DNA of 64,000 nucleotides, from assembly GCF_003633755.1 (NCBI RefSeq), contig NZ_RBIL01000002.1, positions 372,001 to 436,000 on the forward strand. The letters are read 5' to 3'. The notes beneath the pieces are model-generated. The model saw only the letters and a list, made by a program, of their open reading frames with translations. It was not told where the DNA came from and did no database searches. Position 1 is the first letter of the stretch; each line of letters begins with the position of its first letter. Positions 51,154 to 59,189 of this stretch are shown one piece after another. Made by a program: the position numbers and the translations under genes. This DNA is from Solirubrobacter pauli. Its GTDB lineage: Bacteria; Actinomycetota; Thermoleophilia; Solirubrobacterales; Solirubrobacteraceae.

Positions 51154-51503
51154 TCTTCACCGCCCCCGAAGTGGAGGACTTCGCCGGCGTCGAGACGGCG
51201 CTCACCGACGCGTTCCGGCGCTCGCAGGCGGCGGCGCGCGGCGCCGAGCCGATCGTGTTCGTGCTCGCCAACGAGCACCTGCTCGGCCAGAACGGCGTGC
51301 CGGGCGCGATGCTCGCCAACGCGCTGCTGTCCGGGATGCGCACCCTCGCCGCCGAAGGGCACGCCGCCAACGCGGTCGCGGTCGGCGCCGACCATGCGCC
51401 CGAGGACCTGCAGCACTGGATCGCGCTGCTGGCCGAGGGCCGCGGCGTGGCGGGCGAGCTCGTCCACGTCGGCGCCAAGCACGTGGGCAAGGTGCAGTCG
51501 TGA
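51150..51503 (+). CDS. Small Rossmann-like protein of unknown function, operon-coupled
   Basis: A 117-residue protein between the ligase and SDR genes, overlapping both by four bases. It contains alternating strand/helix segments (PIVFVLANEHLLGQN, MLANALLSGMRTLAAEGHA, ELVHVGAKHVGKV) reminiscent of the N-terminal flavodoxin-like half of high-molecular-weight FabG (FabG4-type) enzymes, which precedes an SDR domain. Here the SDR is the next gene, so this may be a split version. No catalytic motif is visible. Ferredoxin-like and catalytic roles are not supported. Confidence 0.7.
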   Translation: MIFTAPEVEDFAGVETALTDAFRRSQAAARGAEPIVFVLANEHLLGQNGVPGAMLANALLSGMRTLAAEGHAANAVAVGADHAPEDLQHWIALLAEGRGVAGELVHVGAKHVGKVQS

Positions 51504-52147
51504 GATCCGTGGTCACCGGCGCGGCGCGCGGGATCGGCAAGGCCGTCGCGGACCGGCTCGAGCAGGACGGGTACGACGTCCTGCGCGTCGACCTCGCCGA
51601 TGGCTTCGTGGCCGACGTCACCTCGCCGGAGGACCGCGCGCGGATCGTGGCCGAGGCGGGCCCGGTCGACGTGCTCGTCAACAACGCCGGCATCACGCGG
51701 GACGCGCGGATCGTGAAGATGACCGAGGAGCAGTTCCTGGCCGTCATCCGGGTCAACCTCGGCGCGGCCTACGAGCTCACGCGCGCGCTGACGCTCAACG
51801 ACGGCGCGTCCGTCGTGAGCCTGGCGAGCCGCGCGTACCTCGGCAACTTCGGCCAGTTCAACTACAGCGCCTCCAAGGGCGGGCTGGTCGGCATGACGCG
51901 GGCCCTGGCGCTGGAGCTGGCCCCGCGCGTGCGCGTGAACGCGATCGCCCCGAGCCTCACCGCCTCGGAGATGACGCGCGCGATGCCGGAGCACGTGCTG
52001 GAGAAGATGATCGCGAGCATCCCGCTCGGCCGCCAGGCCGAGCCCGAGGAGATCGCGGAGACGATCGCCGCGCTGGCCTCGCCGGCCACCGCGTACGTGA
52101 CGGGCCAGGTCCTGGTCGCCTGTGGCGGCCGGAGCCTCGCTCCTTGA
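51500..52147 (+). CDS. FabG-like short-chain dehydrogenase
   Basis: A 215-residue compact SDR: TGAARGIG at residue 6, NNAGITRDARIV near 56, catalytic Ser in SLASRAYL, and Tyr/Lys in FNYSASKGG near 113. The resemblance is to 3-oxoacyl-ACP/hydroxyacyl-CoA dehydrogenases, so a beta-hydroxyacyl-CoA oxidation step is likely in this CoA pathway. GTG 51500 overlaps the small protein's stop. The aldehyde dehydrogenase follows 19 bases later with a strong AGGAGGAAA ribosome-binding site. Confidence 0.92.
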   Translation: MRSVVTGAARGIGKAVADRLEQDGYDVLRVDLADGFVADVTSPEDRARIVAEAGPVDVLVNNAGITRDARIVKMTEEQFLAVIRVNLGAAYELTRALTLNDGASVVSLASRAYLGNFGQFNYSASKGGLVGMTRALALELAPRVRVNAIAPSLTASEMTRAMPEHVLEKMIASIPLGRQAEPEEIAETIAALASPATAYVTGQVLVACGGRSLAP

Positions 52148-52166
52148 CACCAGGAGGAAACGACGC

Positions 52167-53612
52167 ATGACCGGAATGCTCATCGCGGGCGAACGCACCG
52201 AGGGGGCGGCGGGGGAGGGCATCGACGTCGTCGACCCCGCCACCGAGGAGAAGATCGACGCCGTCCCGCGGGGCACCGCCGCGGACGTCGACGCGGCCGT
52301 GGAGGCCGCCGACAAGGCCTTCGCCGACTGGCAGAAGACGGACGCGGAGGACCGCGCGAACCTCCTGCGCAAGGCGATCGCGCTGATCGAGCGCGACCGC
52401 AAGGACCTGACGATGTCGCTCGTCCACGAGCAGGGCAAGCCGGTCACCGAGGCGGGCGGCGAGATCCACCACCTCATCCACGGCCTGAACTACTACGCGG
52501 ACCTCGCGACCAAGGTGCGCGGCTCCTACCAGCCGCTGCCGAGCGCGCTGTCGAAGGCGTACGGCATGGTCATCCGGCGCCCGATGGGCGTCGTGGCGGC
52601 GATCGTGCCCAACAACTTCCCGCTCACGCTGCTCGGCACGAAGGTGGCGCCCGCGCTGATGGCGGGCAACACGATCGTCGTCAAGCCGGCGGCGACCACG
52701 CCGCTGACGACGCTCAAGATCGCCGACCTGCTGCTGGAGGCGGAGTTCCCGCCCGGCGTGGTCAACGTGATCACGGGCAAGGGCTCGGAGGTCGGCGACG
52801 CGCTCGTCACCCACGACAAGGTCCGGCGCGTCGCCTTCACGGGCTCGACGGCGGTCGGGCGCCACATCATGGGGCTGGCCGCGCCGAAGCTGAAGCGGAT
52901 GACGATGGAGCTGGGCGGCTCTGACCCGGTGATCGTCGCCCCGGACGCGAACCTCAAGGCCGCCGCGCGCGGCATCGCCATCGGCCGCTTCTGGAACTGC
53001 GGCCAGATGTGCCTCGGCGGCAAGCGGGTCTACGTGTTCGACGAGGTGTACGACGAGCTGCTCGAGCAGCTCACCCGCACGGTCGGGAAGTACGAGCCGG
53101 GCCTGGGGTGGGAGAAGGCCGAGAAGCCGGCGATCCGCGTGGGGCCGTTGCACACCGCCGACGGACGTAACGAGATCCTCGAGCAGTTGCAGGACGCGGT
53201 CGACGGTGGCGGTGAAGTCGTGCTCGGCGGTGACACGCGCGAAGGCAAGGGCTATTTCGTGAACCCCACCATCGTCACCAACCCGGCGCTGGACTCACGC
53301 GTCGCGCGTGAGGAGACGTTCGGGCCGGTGTTGCCGATCTGGCGGGTCAGTGACCTCGATGAGGCGATCCGCCTCGCCAATGACAGTGAGTACGGGCTGG
53401 GCGCGTCGGTGTGGACGAACGACATCCGCACGATCCACCGTGTCGCCAACGAGGTGGAAGCCGGCATGAAGTGGGTGAACCAGTTCCACTATGGCTATGA
53501 CGAGCTGCCGTTCGGTGGCGTCAAGCAGTCGGGGTACGGCAAGGAGCATGGGCAGGAGGGCCTCGACTACTACCTCGAGGACATCTCGGTCGTCGTGGGA
53601 GGGCTGGAGTGA
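52167..53612 (+). CDS. NAD(P)-dependent aldehyde dehydrogenase
   Basis: A 481-residue aldehyde dehydrogenase. NAD(P) site FTGSTAVGR near residue 226; general-base Glu in MELGGSDP near 251; nucleophile Cys in FWNCGQMCLGGKR near 285. The C-terminal ELPFGGVKQSGYG is typical. Length and motifs fit succinate-semialdehyde/benzaldehyde-type enzymes; within this operon it would oxidise an aldehyde or semialdehyde made after ring or chain cleavage. ATG 52167 follows AGGAGGAAA by seven bases. Confidence 0.95.
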   Translation: MTGMLIAGERTEGAAGEGIDVVDPATEEKIDAVPRGTAADVDAAVEAADKAFADWQKTDAEDRANLLRKAIALIERDRKDLTMSLVHEQGKPVTEAGGEIHHLIHGLNYYADLATKVRGSYQPLPSALSKAYGMVIRRPMGVVAAIVPNNFPLTLLGTKVAPALMAGNTIVVKPAATTPLTTLKIADLLLEAEFPPGVVNVITGKGSEVGDALVTHDKVRRVAFTGSTAVGRHIMGLAAPKLKRMTMELGGSDPVIVAPDANLKAAARGIAIGRFWNCGQMCLGGKRVYVFDEVYDELLEQLTRTVGKYEPGLGWEKAEKPAIRVGPLHTADGRNEILEQLQDAVDGGGEVVLGGDTREGKGYFVNPTIVTNPALDSRVAREETFGPVLPIWRVSDLDEAIRLANDSEYGLGASVWTNDIRTIHRVANEVEAGMKWVNQFHYGYDELPFGGVKQSGYGKEHGQEGLDYYLEDISVVVGGLE

Positions 53613-54385
53613 TGGCGGTCGCCTACGAAGCTGACGGGTACGTCGGGTACATCACGCTGGACAAGCCGCCGGCCAACTCCTACGACCGGGAGTTCATGGA
53701 GGAGTTCCAGGTGGCGGTCGACGCCGCCGCGGACGACGAGGAGACGTCGGCGATCATCGTCCGCAGCGCCTCACCGAAGTTCTTCTCGGCGGGTGCTGAC
53801 ATCAAGGCGTTCGCCGCCAACTCCACCGATGGCAACATGGCGATGATCGAGCTCGGCCATGCGGTGCTCGCGTCGATCGCGCGGGTGCCGAAGGTGTTCA
53901 TCGCGCAGATCGAGGGACACGCGCTGGGCGGCGGGCTGGAGATCGCGCTCGCGTGCGACCTCCGCTTCGGAGCGCGCGGACCGTACAAATTGGGCTTGCC
54001 GGAGGTGACGCTCGGGCTGCTGCCCGGCAACGGCGGCACGCAGCGGCTCACGCGCCTGCTCGGCGTGCCGACCGCGCTCGACCTGATGATCACCGGACGC
54101 CCGCTCTCGCCCGAGAACGCGCACACGCTCGGCATCCTCGACCGGCTGTTCCCGGTGGCGGAGCTCGAAGCGCAGACGCGCCAGTACGCCTCCGCGCTCT
54201 GCCGCGGAGCGACGGTCGCCATCGGCGAGATCAAGCGGGCCGTCCACGAGGGCGTGGAGCTCCCGCTCGACGACGCGCTGGCGCGGGAGCGCGAAGGCAT
54301 CCGACGCTTGTTCGACACTCTGGACGCCGCCGAGGGGTTCGCGGCCTTCCAGGAAAAACGCAAGCCGGAGTTCAAAGGTGTCTGA
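53612..54385 (+). CDS. Enoyl-CoA hydratase/isomerase family protein
   Basis: A 257-residue crotonase-fold protein: oxyanion-hole segments FFSAGADIKAF near residue 58 and GHALGGGLEIALACDLRF near 104, then LGLPEVTLGLLPGNGGTQRL with the hydratase-type Glu. This supports hydration of an enoyl-CoA rather than simple isomerisation. ATG 53612 overlaps the aldehyde dehydrogenase stop (TGATG); a GTG three bases earlier is the alternative. It overlaps the ferredoxin reductase gene by eight bases. Confidence 0.93.
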   Translation: MAVAYEADGYVGYITLDKPPANSYDREFMEEFQVAVDAAADDEETSAIIVRSASPKFFSAGADIKAFAANSTDGNMAMIELGHAVLASIARVPKVFIAQIEGHALGGGLEIALACDLRFGARGPYKLGLPEVTLGLLPGNGGTQRLTRLLGVPTALDLMITGRPLSPENAHTLGILDRLFPVAELEAQTRQYASALCRGATVAIGEIKRAVHEGVELPLDDALAREREGIRRLFDTLDAAEGFAAFQEKRKPEFKGV

Positions 54386-55580
54386 GCGCGAGATCGAGTA
54401 CCTCATCGTCGGCGGCGGTGACGCCGGCTTCTCCGCCGCGCGCACGTTGCGCGAGGAGGGCGCCACCGGCTCGGTGCTCGTCGTCTCCCGCGACCCCGAC
54501 CCGCCGTACGACCGCACCGCCGTCTCAAAGGGATTCCTTGGCGGTGAGAAGTCCCGCTCCGACGTCCTGCTCGGCGGCGAGCAGTGGTTCACCGAGAACG
54601 ACGTCGAGCTGCTGACCCGTACGAGTGCGATGAAGCTGGACATCGAGGCGCACACCGTCACGCTCTCCAACAAGGACGTGGTCCGCTACGGCAAGCTCCT
54701 GCTGGCGACCGGCGCGAACGTCCGTCGCCTGCGCGTGGACGGCGCCGACCTCGACGGCATCCACTACCTGCGCGCGCTCGGGAACGCCGACGCCATTCGT
54801 GAGGACGCGAAGGACAACGTCGTCCTCGTGGGCGGTTCGTACATCGCCACCGAGGTCGCGGCGACCCTGAGCTCGATGGGGCGCAAGTGCACATTGGTGA
54901 TGCAGGAGGACGTGACGCTCGAGCGCACGTTCGGCAAGACCGCCGGCGGGTTCTTCCAGAAAGCGCTCACCGACCACGGTGTGACCATCTACGGTGGTGA
55001 AGAGGTGGCGCGCTTCGAGGGTGAAGGCCGTGTGTCGGCGGTCGTCACCGCCTCGGGCAAGTCCATCCCCGCGGACGCCGTCGTCGTGGGTGTGGGTGTG
55101 AGCCCCGACGTGTCACTGGCCAAGAAGGCGGGGTTGGAGATCGGTGAGCGCGGCGGTGTGCTCACCGACGCCAAGCTCGCCACCTCCGCCGTCGACGTGT
55201 ACGCGGCGGGTGACATCGCCGAGTACGACTCCGTGGTGCACCAGCAGCGCGTGCGCATCGAGCACTGGGACGTCGCGGAGAACCAGGGCAAGACGGCCGC
55301 CCGCTCGATGCTCGGCCACGAGGACCCCCACGACGTCGTCCCGTACTTCTTCTCCGACCTGAGTGACTGGGCGTGGTTCGAGTACGTCGGCCCGGCCTAC
55401 ACCTGGACCGAGGAGGTCGTCCGCGGCTCGATCGACGAGGGCAAGTTCACCGTCTGGTACCTCGACGGCGACCGCCTGGCCGGCGCGCTGGCCGTCGACC
55501 GCAGCGACGACCTCGACCTCGCGCGCGAGCTGATCAAGTCCCGCGCGCCCGTCGACCGGGCCGCCCTCGCTGCGACCTAA
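54378..55580 (+). CDS. FAD-dependent ferredoxin/rhodocoxin-type reductase
   Basis: A 400-residue pyridine nucleotide-disulphide-family flavoprotein without a redox disulphide: FAD site IVGGGDAGFSAARTL at residue 9, NAD site VVLVGGSYIATEVA near 152, FAD-binding VYAAGDIAEYD near 275, and an IEHWDVAENQGKTAA motif typical of reductases feeding Rieske oxygenases or P450s. Its oxygenase or ferredoxin partner is not in the operon. GTG start at 54378. A 12-bp hairpin follows the stop. Confidence 0.92.
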   Translation: MSEREIEYLIVGGGDAGFSAARTLREEGATGSVLVVSRDPDPPYDRTAVSKGFLGGEKSRSDVLLGGEQWFTENDVELLTRTSAMKLDIEAHTVTLSNKDVVRYGKLLLATGANVRRLRVDGADLDGIHYLRALGNADAIREDAKDNVVLVGGSYIATEVAATLSSMGRKCTLVMQEDVTLERTFGKTAGGFFQKALTDHGVTIYGGEEVARFEGEGRVSAVVTASGKSIPADAVVVGVGVSPDVSLAKKAGLEIGERGGVLTDAKLATSAVDVYAAGDIAEYDSVVHQQRVRIEHWDVAENQGKTAARSMLGHEDPHDVVPYFFSDLSDWAWFEYVGPAYTWTEEVVRGSIDEGKFTVWYLDGDRLAGALAVDRSDDLDLARELIKSRAPVDRAALAAT

Positions 55581-55595
55581 GTCTGAGTAGCCGCT

Positions 55596-55627
55596 TCCAC
55601 TGCGCGGGTAGCAGTCCGCGCAGTGGA
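55596..55627 (+). promoter_or_regulatory. Long perfect hairpin covering the next start codon
   Basis: TCCACTGCGCGG (55596-55607) pairs perfectly with CCGCGCAGTGGA (55616-55627) around an eight-base loop. The 3' arm includes the GTG start (55623-55625) of the following membrane-protein gene. It may terminate the upstream operon or, in RNA, close translation of the next gene. Confidence 0.6.
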
Positions 55628-56042
55628 GGACCTCGTCTACGACATCACCCGCGGCAACCCCAGCTCGGTCAAGACCGTCCTGGCCTCCGTCGTGCTGGCC
55701 CTGGCCGTCTACCAGCTGCTGCTGGCCGCCATCGGCTACCGCAAGCTGCCGCTGATCAGCGCCAGGGCGGCCTTCTTCACCCACCGCGCCTCAGGCGACG
55801 CGATCGCGGTCCTCGTCGTGGTCGTCGCGCTCATGTGCCTTGCCGTCTTCGGCTTCGAAGGCGACTACGCGCTCCACATCGCCGCCGCCCTCGGCGCGTT
55901 GTGCGTGCTCGCGGTGAAGATCTTCGTCATCCGCTCCGGCAAGGGCGGGCAGCTCCTCCCGTATCTGGGAACGCTGCTCTTCCTGCTGCTCGCGGTCACC
56001 TGGTTCACCGTCGCCCCCGACTTCCTCGCCGGAGAGGACTGA
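55623..56042 (+). CDS. Four-helix integral membrane protein, unknown function
   Basis: A 139-residue protein with four predicted transmembrane helices (about 18-38, 58-76, 82-102, 112-130) joined by short loops. The N-terminus is MEDLVYDITRGNPSS. It looks like a small actinobacterial membrane protein family of unknown function; no enzymatic motif. The GTG start lies inside a perfect hairpin, so its initiation should be weak or regulated. The next gene starts five bases after its stop. Confidence 0.78.
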   Translation: MEDLVYDITRGNPSSVKTVLASVVLALAVYQLLLAAIGYRKLPLISARAAFFTHRASGDAIAVLVVVVALMCLAVFGFEGDYALHIAAALGALCVLAVKIFVIRSGKGGQLLPYLGTLLFLLLAVTWFTVAPDFLAGED

Positions 56043-56047
56043 CGCAC

Positions 56048-56218
56048 ATGCAACTGCTCGGCTCGATCATCACGGCCATCGCGATCATCGCCGCCACGAT
56101 CGCGGTCGTCACCTCCCAGCTCGGCCCGTTCAAGGAGGACACCGAGCGACAGGAGCAGATCCAGGAGCAGCAGGAAGACCAGCGCAAGGACGCCGAGGAC
56201 CGCCGCGAAGACCGGTGA
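56048..56218 (+). CDS. Small single-helix membrane protein with charged coiled tail
   Basis: A 56-residue protein: one transmembrane helix (residues 5-24, SIITAIAIIAATIAVVTS) then a Gln/Glu/Asp/Arg tail (ERQEQIQEQQEDQRKDAEDR) likely to form a coiled coil. It follows the four-helix protein by five bases and may be its partner. No family recognised. An inverted repeat at 56220-56244 follows the stop. Confidence 0.7.
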   Translation: MQLLGSIITAIAIIAATIAVVTSQLGPFKEDTERQEQIQEQQEDQRKDAEDRREDR

Positions 56219-56219
56219 C

Positions 56220-56244
56220 GCGCCCCGCCCGATGAGCGGGGCGC
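56220..56244. terminator. Inverted repeat between convergent genes
   Basis: GCGCCCCGC (56220-56228) pairs with GCGGGGCGC (56236-56244) around a seven-base loop, exactly between the stops of the small membrane protein and the M1 peptidase. It is probably a bidirectional terminator; no T run is present on either side. Confidence 0.5.
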
Positions 56245-56251
56245 GGTGGGA

Positions 56252-57847
56252 TCACCAGGTGGTCGGCTTCTCCGGGACGTCGAGCCAGACGTGGAAGAAG
56301 TTCTGCAGGTCGAGCCCGGACACCCGTTCGGCGATCGCGATGAAGTCCGCGGTCGTCGCGGTGCCGTAGCGGTACTTCGCCGTCCACGTCTTCAAGATCC
56401 GGAAGAACGTGTCGTCGTTGCCGATCTTCTCGCGCAACGCCTGCAGCGTCATGCCTCCCCGACGGTAGACGGCGCTGGCGAACATCGTGTCGCGCTGCGG
56501 GTTGGACACGACGATCTGCCAGAACGCGCTGCTCGCGGGCCGGCTGTAGTCGATCACGAACTGCTCGTGGGCGGTCCGCAGCCCCGTGAACTCCGCCCAG
56601 AGGAACTCCGAGAAGCTCGCGAAGCCCTCGTTGAGCCAGATGTTGTCCCAGGTGTTGACGGAGACGCTGTCGCCGAACCACTGGTGCGCGAGCTCGTGGG
56701 CGATGGTGTTCGAGCTGCGCACGGCGGAGTAGACCGGCTTCGTCTGCGTCTCGAGCGAGAACCCGAGCGGCGTGCCGTTGTAGGTGGCGTTGTCGGCGAT
56801 GGCACCGACGACGTCGAACGGGTACGGCCCGAACTTCTGCGTCCACAGGTCGGCGGCGCGCGCCGACTCCTCATAGAAGAAGTCGACCGCCGTGCGCGTC
56901 TGCGTGACGCCGCGCTCGGTCGTCGTGACGTCCGGCAGCACCGGGTCGACCGCCACGTACTCCGGGATGCCGCCCGGCGTCCGGCCCTGGCGCACAGTCC
57001 AGCGCCCGATGTCCGCGGTGACCAGGTAGGAGGCCATCGGCAACGGCTCGTCCCACACCCACAGCGACCGCCCGCCCACGTCCAGGTGGTACTTGAGGGT
57101 GCCGTTGGCGACCACGCCGAGGCCCTTGGGGACGCTGACGCGGATCGTGTAGCGGGCCTTGTCCTGCGGGTGGTCGGAGACCGGGAACCACGTCGATGCC
57201 GCGTTGGGCTCGTCGCCCTGGAACGCGCCGTCGTCGGTGTGCAGGAACCCGTACGGGGAGCCGAAGACGATCGGCGACCCCACGATCGTCTGCGGCACGC
57301 CGCCGTACCGGACGGTGACCACGAAGGTGTCACCCTCGCGGATGCCCTTGCGGGGCGTGATCTGGAGCTCCTGCCCGTCCCGGGCGAACGCCGCGCGCCG
57401 CAGGTCGACCGTCACCGAGTCGACGTCGAGCTGCTGCAGGTCGAGGCCCAGGCGCGAGAGGTCCTGGGTCGCCCGAGCGGTGATGACGGCGAGTCCCTCC
57501 AGCCGATCGGTCGCCGGGTCGTAGGAGAACGACAGGTCGTAGTGCTGGGTGTCGTAGCCGCCGTTGCCCTCGAGCGGGAAGTAGGGGTCACCGAGGCCCG
57601 GGTCGCCGGGCTGGTAGTCCGGCCGGCCGTGGCCGTGACCCCAGAACGGCGGGTGGAACACCCGTGCCGTGCGCTGCGGCGCCGCGGCCGGGGCCAGGTC
57701 GGGCGCGATCAGCCCCGCACCATCCGGTTGGCCGTCCGGCCCGACACCCACCCCGCTGCGTGCGTCGGCGGCCGATGTCGTGGCCATCAGGCAGGCGGCG
57801 ACGCCCAAGGCGCCCGCCGTCAGTCGCAGTGCTCGCCTCCGAGCCAT
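56252..57847 (-). CDS. Secreted M1 family metallopeptidase
   Basis: A 531-residue exported M1-type aminopeptidase: signal peptide about 1-29 (GVAACLMATTSAADA), N-terminal saddle domain, then the zinc site HELAHQWFGD and WLNEGFASF (His, Glu, His, then Glu 18 residues on), and a conserved Tyr in SAVYRRGGM. The exopeptidase motif GAMEN is replaced by a LETQT version, as in several secreted bacterial M1 enzymes. The C-terminal ERAP-like domain is absent. GAGGGAGGGA precedes the ATG at 57847. It probably processes peptides outside the cell. Confidence 0.9.
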   Translation of the reverse strand: MARRRALRLTAGALGVAACLMATTSAADARSGVGVGPDGQPDGAGLIAPDLAPAAAPQRTARVFHPPFWGHGHGRPDYQPGDPGLGDPYFPLEGNGGYDTQHYDLSFSYDPATDRLEGLAVITARATQDLSRLGLDLQQLDVDSVTVDLRRAAFARDGQELQITPRKGIREGDTFVVTVRYGGVPQTIVGSPIVFGSPYGFLHTDDGAFQGDEPNAASTWFPVSDHPQDKARYTIRVSVPKGLGVVANGTLKYHLDVGGRSLWVWDEPLPMASYLVTADIGRWTVRQGRTPGGIPEYVAVDPVLPDVTTTERGVTQTRTAVDFFYEESARAADLWTQKFGPYPFDVVGAIADNATYNGTPLGFSLETQTKPVYSAVRSSNTIAHELAHQWFGDSVSVNTWDNIWLNEGFASFSEFLWAEFTGLRTAHEQFVIDYSRPASSAFWQIVVSNPQRDTMFASAVYRRGGMTLQALREKIGNDDTFFRILKTWTAKYRYGTATTADFIAIAERVSGLDLQNFFHVWLDVPEKPTTW

Positions 57848-57926
57848 GCTGGTCCCTCCCTCTTGACGACAGTGGACGAGGGGTAGTCCCTCAGCACGCG
57901 CGTGAGATGACGGTGAGAGCGGCGGC

Positions 57927-58436
57927 TCAGCGGAGGTAGCGCAAGCGCTTGGACTGGTACTCGCGCGCCGCCGACTCCACCCAGCGCTGGGACTCGCCCG
58001 CGATCTCCTTCTTGACGCGCGCCGGGACGCCCGCGGCGAGCACGCCCGGCGGGATCTCGACGCCCTCGCCGACCACGGCGCCGGCGGCCACGAGCGAGCC
58101 GGGCCCGACGGTGGCGCGCTGGAGGACGATCGCGCCCATGCCGATCAGGGACCCGTCGCCGATCTCGCAGCCTTCGAGCATCGCCATGTGGCCGACGGTC
58201 ACGTTGGCGCCGACGATCGTCGGGAGGTCCTTGGCGCAGTGGATGACGCAGTTGTCCTGGACGTTGGAGCCGGCGCCGATGCGGATCGCGCTGTTGTCGC
58301 CGCGCAGGACCGCGCCGAACCAGATCGAGGCACCCGCGGCGACCTCGACGTCCCCGATCAACACGGCGGTCGGGGCGACGTAGGCGTCCTCCGCGATCCG
58401 CGGGGTGATGCCGTCTAGCTCGATGATCGTCGCCAT
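57927..58436 (-). CDS. Gamma-carbonic-anhydrase-like hexapeptide protein
   Basis: A 169-residue left-handed beta-helix protein of the gamma carbonic anhydrase/PaaY/YrdA type, with hexapeptide repeats through about residue 150 and a C-terminal helix. Two zinc ligands are present: His66 (CVIHCAKD) and His83 (VGHMAM). The third, normally the His of LHGC, is Glu88 (LEGC). The site may bind metal differently or not be active in CO2 hydration. It overlaps the enoyl-CoA hydratase gene by 22 bases, so the two are co-expressed. Confidence 0.88.
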   Translation of the reverse strand: MATIIELDGITPRIAEDAYVAPTAVLIGDVEVAAGASIWFGAVLRGDNSAIRIGAGSNVQDNCVIHCAKDLPTIVGANVTVGHMAMLEGCEIGDGSLIGMGAIVLQRATVGPGSLVAAGAVVGEGVEIPPGVLAAGVPARVKKEIAGESQRWVESAAREYQSKRLRYLR

Positions 58437-59164
58437 ACCGCCTCCTTGTGCTCGGGGGTGCCGACGAGGGCGCTCTGCGCGAGCGCCTCGGCGACCATCC
58501 CGCTCTCCAGATCCACGTTGCCCGCCAGCCACAGCAGGCGCTTGGCCGCAGCGTAGGCCTGCGGCGAGCGCTCGAGCATGAGCGCGACGCGCTCGCGGGC
58601 CGCCGCCACGACGTCGTCGACCACGGCGGTGACCATGCCCAGGCGCAGCGCGTCCTCGGCACCGACCTCCTCGCCGCCGAGGATCACGTCGCGCGCGCGT
58701 GCGAGGCCGATCAGCTTGACGAGGCGCGTGATCCCGCCGTGCGAGGGGATGATCCCGAGCCGGCCCTCGCGGTAGATGAAGCGCGCGCCGGGCGCCATCA
58801 GCCGCACGTCGCACACCAGGGCGAGCTGCGTGCCGGCGCCGGTCGCGACGCCGTTGATGGCCGCGACCGTCGGCTTCTCGAGGCGCTCGACCAGCGTGAT
58901 CAGCTGCGTCAGGCGGTGCGAGTCGTGGCGGAAGTCGCGCGGGTCCCAGTCGCGCTCGAAGCGCGAGAGGTCGCCGCCGGCGCTGAACGCGCGCCCTTCG
59001 GCGGTGAGGATGACGGCGCGCACGGCGGCGTCGGTCGCCGCGCGCTCGAACGCGTCGCGCAGCGCGTCCGCCACCGCGTCGTCGATCGCGTTGCGGCGCT
59101 CCGGCCGGTTCAACGCGATCAGCAGCACGCCCTCGGCGTCGAGGGTCTGGGTCACGAGATCCAC
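58415..59164 (-). CDS. Enoyl-CoA hydratase/isomerase family protein
   Basis: A 249-residue crotonase-fold protein: AFSAGGDLSRF near residue 58 and NGVATGAGTQLALVCDVRL near 100 form the oxyanion hole; IYREGRLGIIPSHGG near 128 carries a Glu. GTG 59164 begins the recognised fold (MDLVTQTLDAEGVL). Paralogous to the hydratase at 53612 but in a different operon; here it is coupled to the gamma-carbonic-anhydrase-like gene, a pairing also seen around PaaY in acyl-CoA degradation. Divergent from the R2-like gene with 25 bases between starts. Confidence 0.9.
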   Translation of the reverse strand: MDLVTQTLDAEGVLLIALNRPERRNAIDDAVADALRDAFERAATDAAVRAVILTAEGRAFSAGGDLSRFERDWDPRDFRHDSHRLTQLITLVERLEKPTVAAINGVATGAGTQLALVCDVRLMAPGARFIYREGRLGIIPSHGGITRLVKLIGLARARDVILGGEEVGAEDALRLGMVTAVVDDVVAAARERVALMLERSPQAYAAAKRLLWLAGNVDLESGMVAEALAQSALVGTPEHKEAVWRRSSS

Positions 59165-59189
59165 GGATGCCGATGGTACGGTCAGGTGG

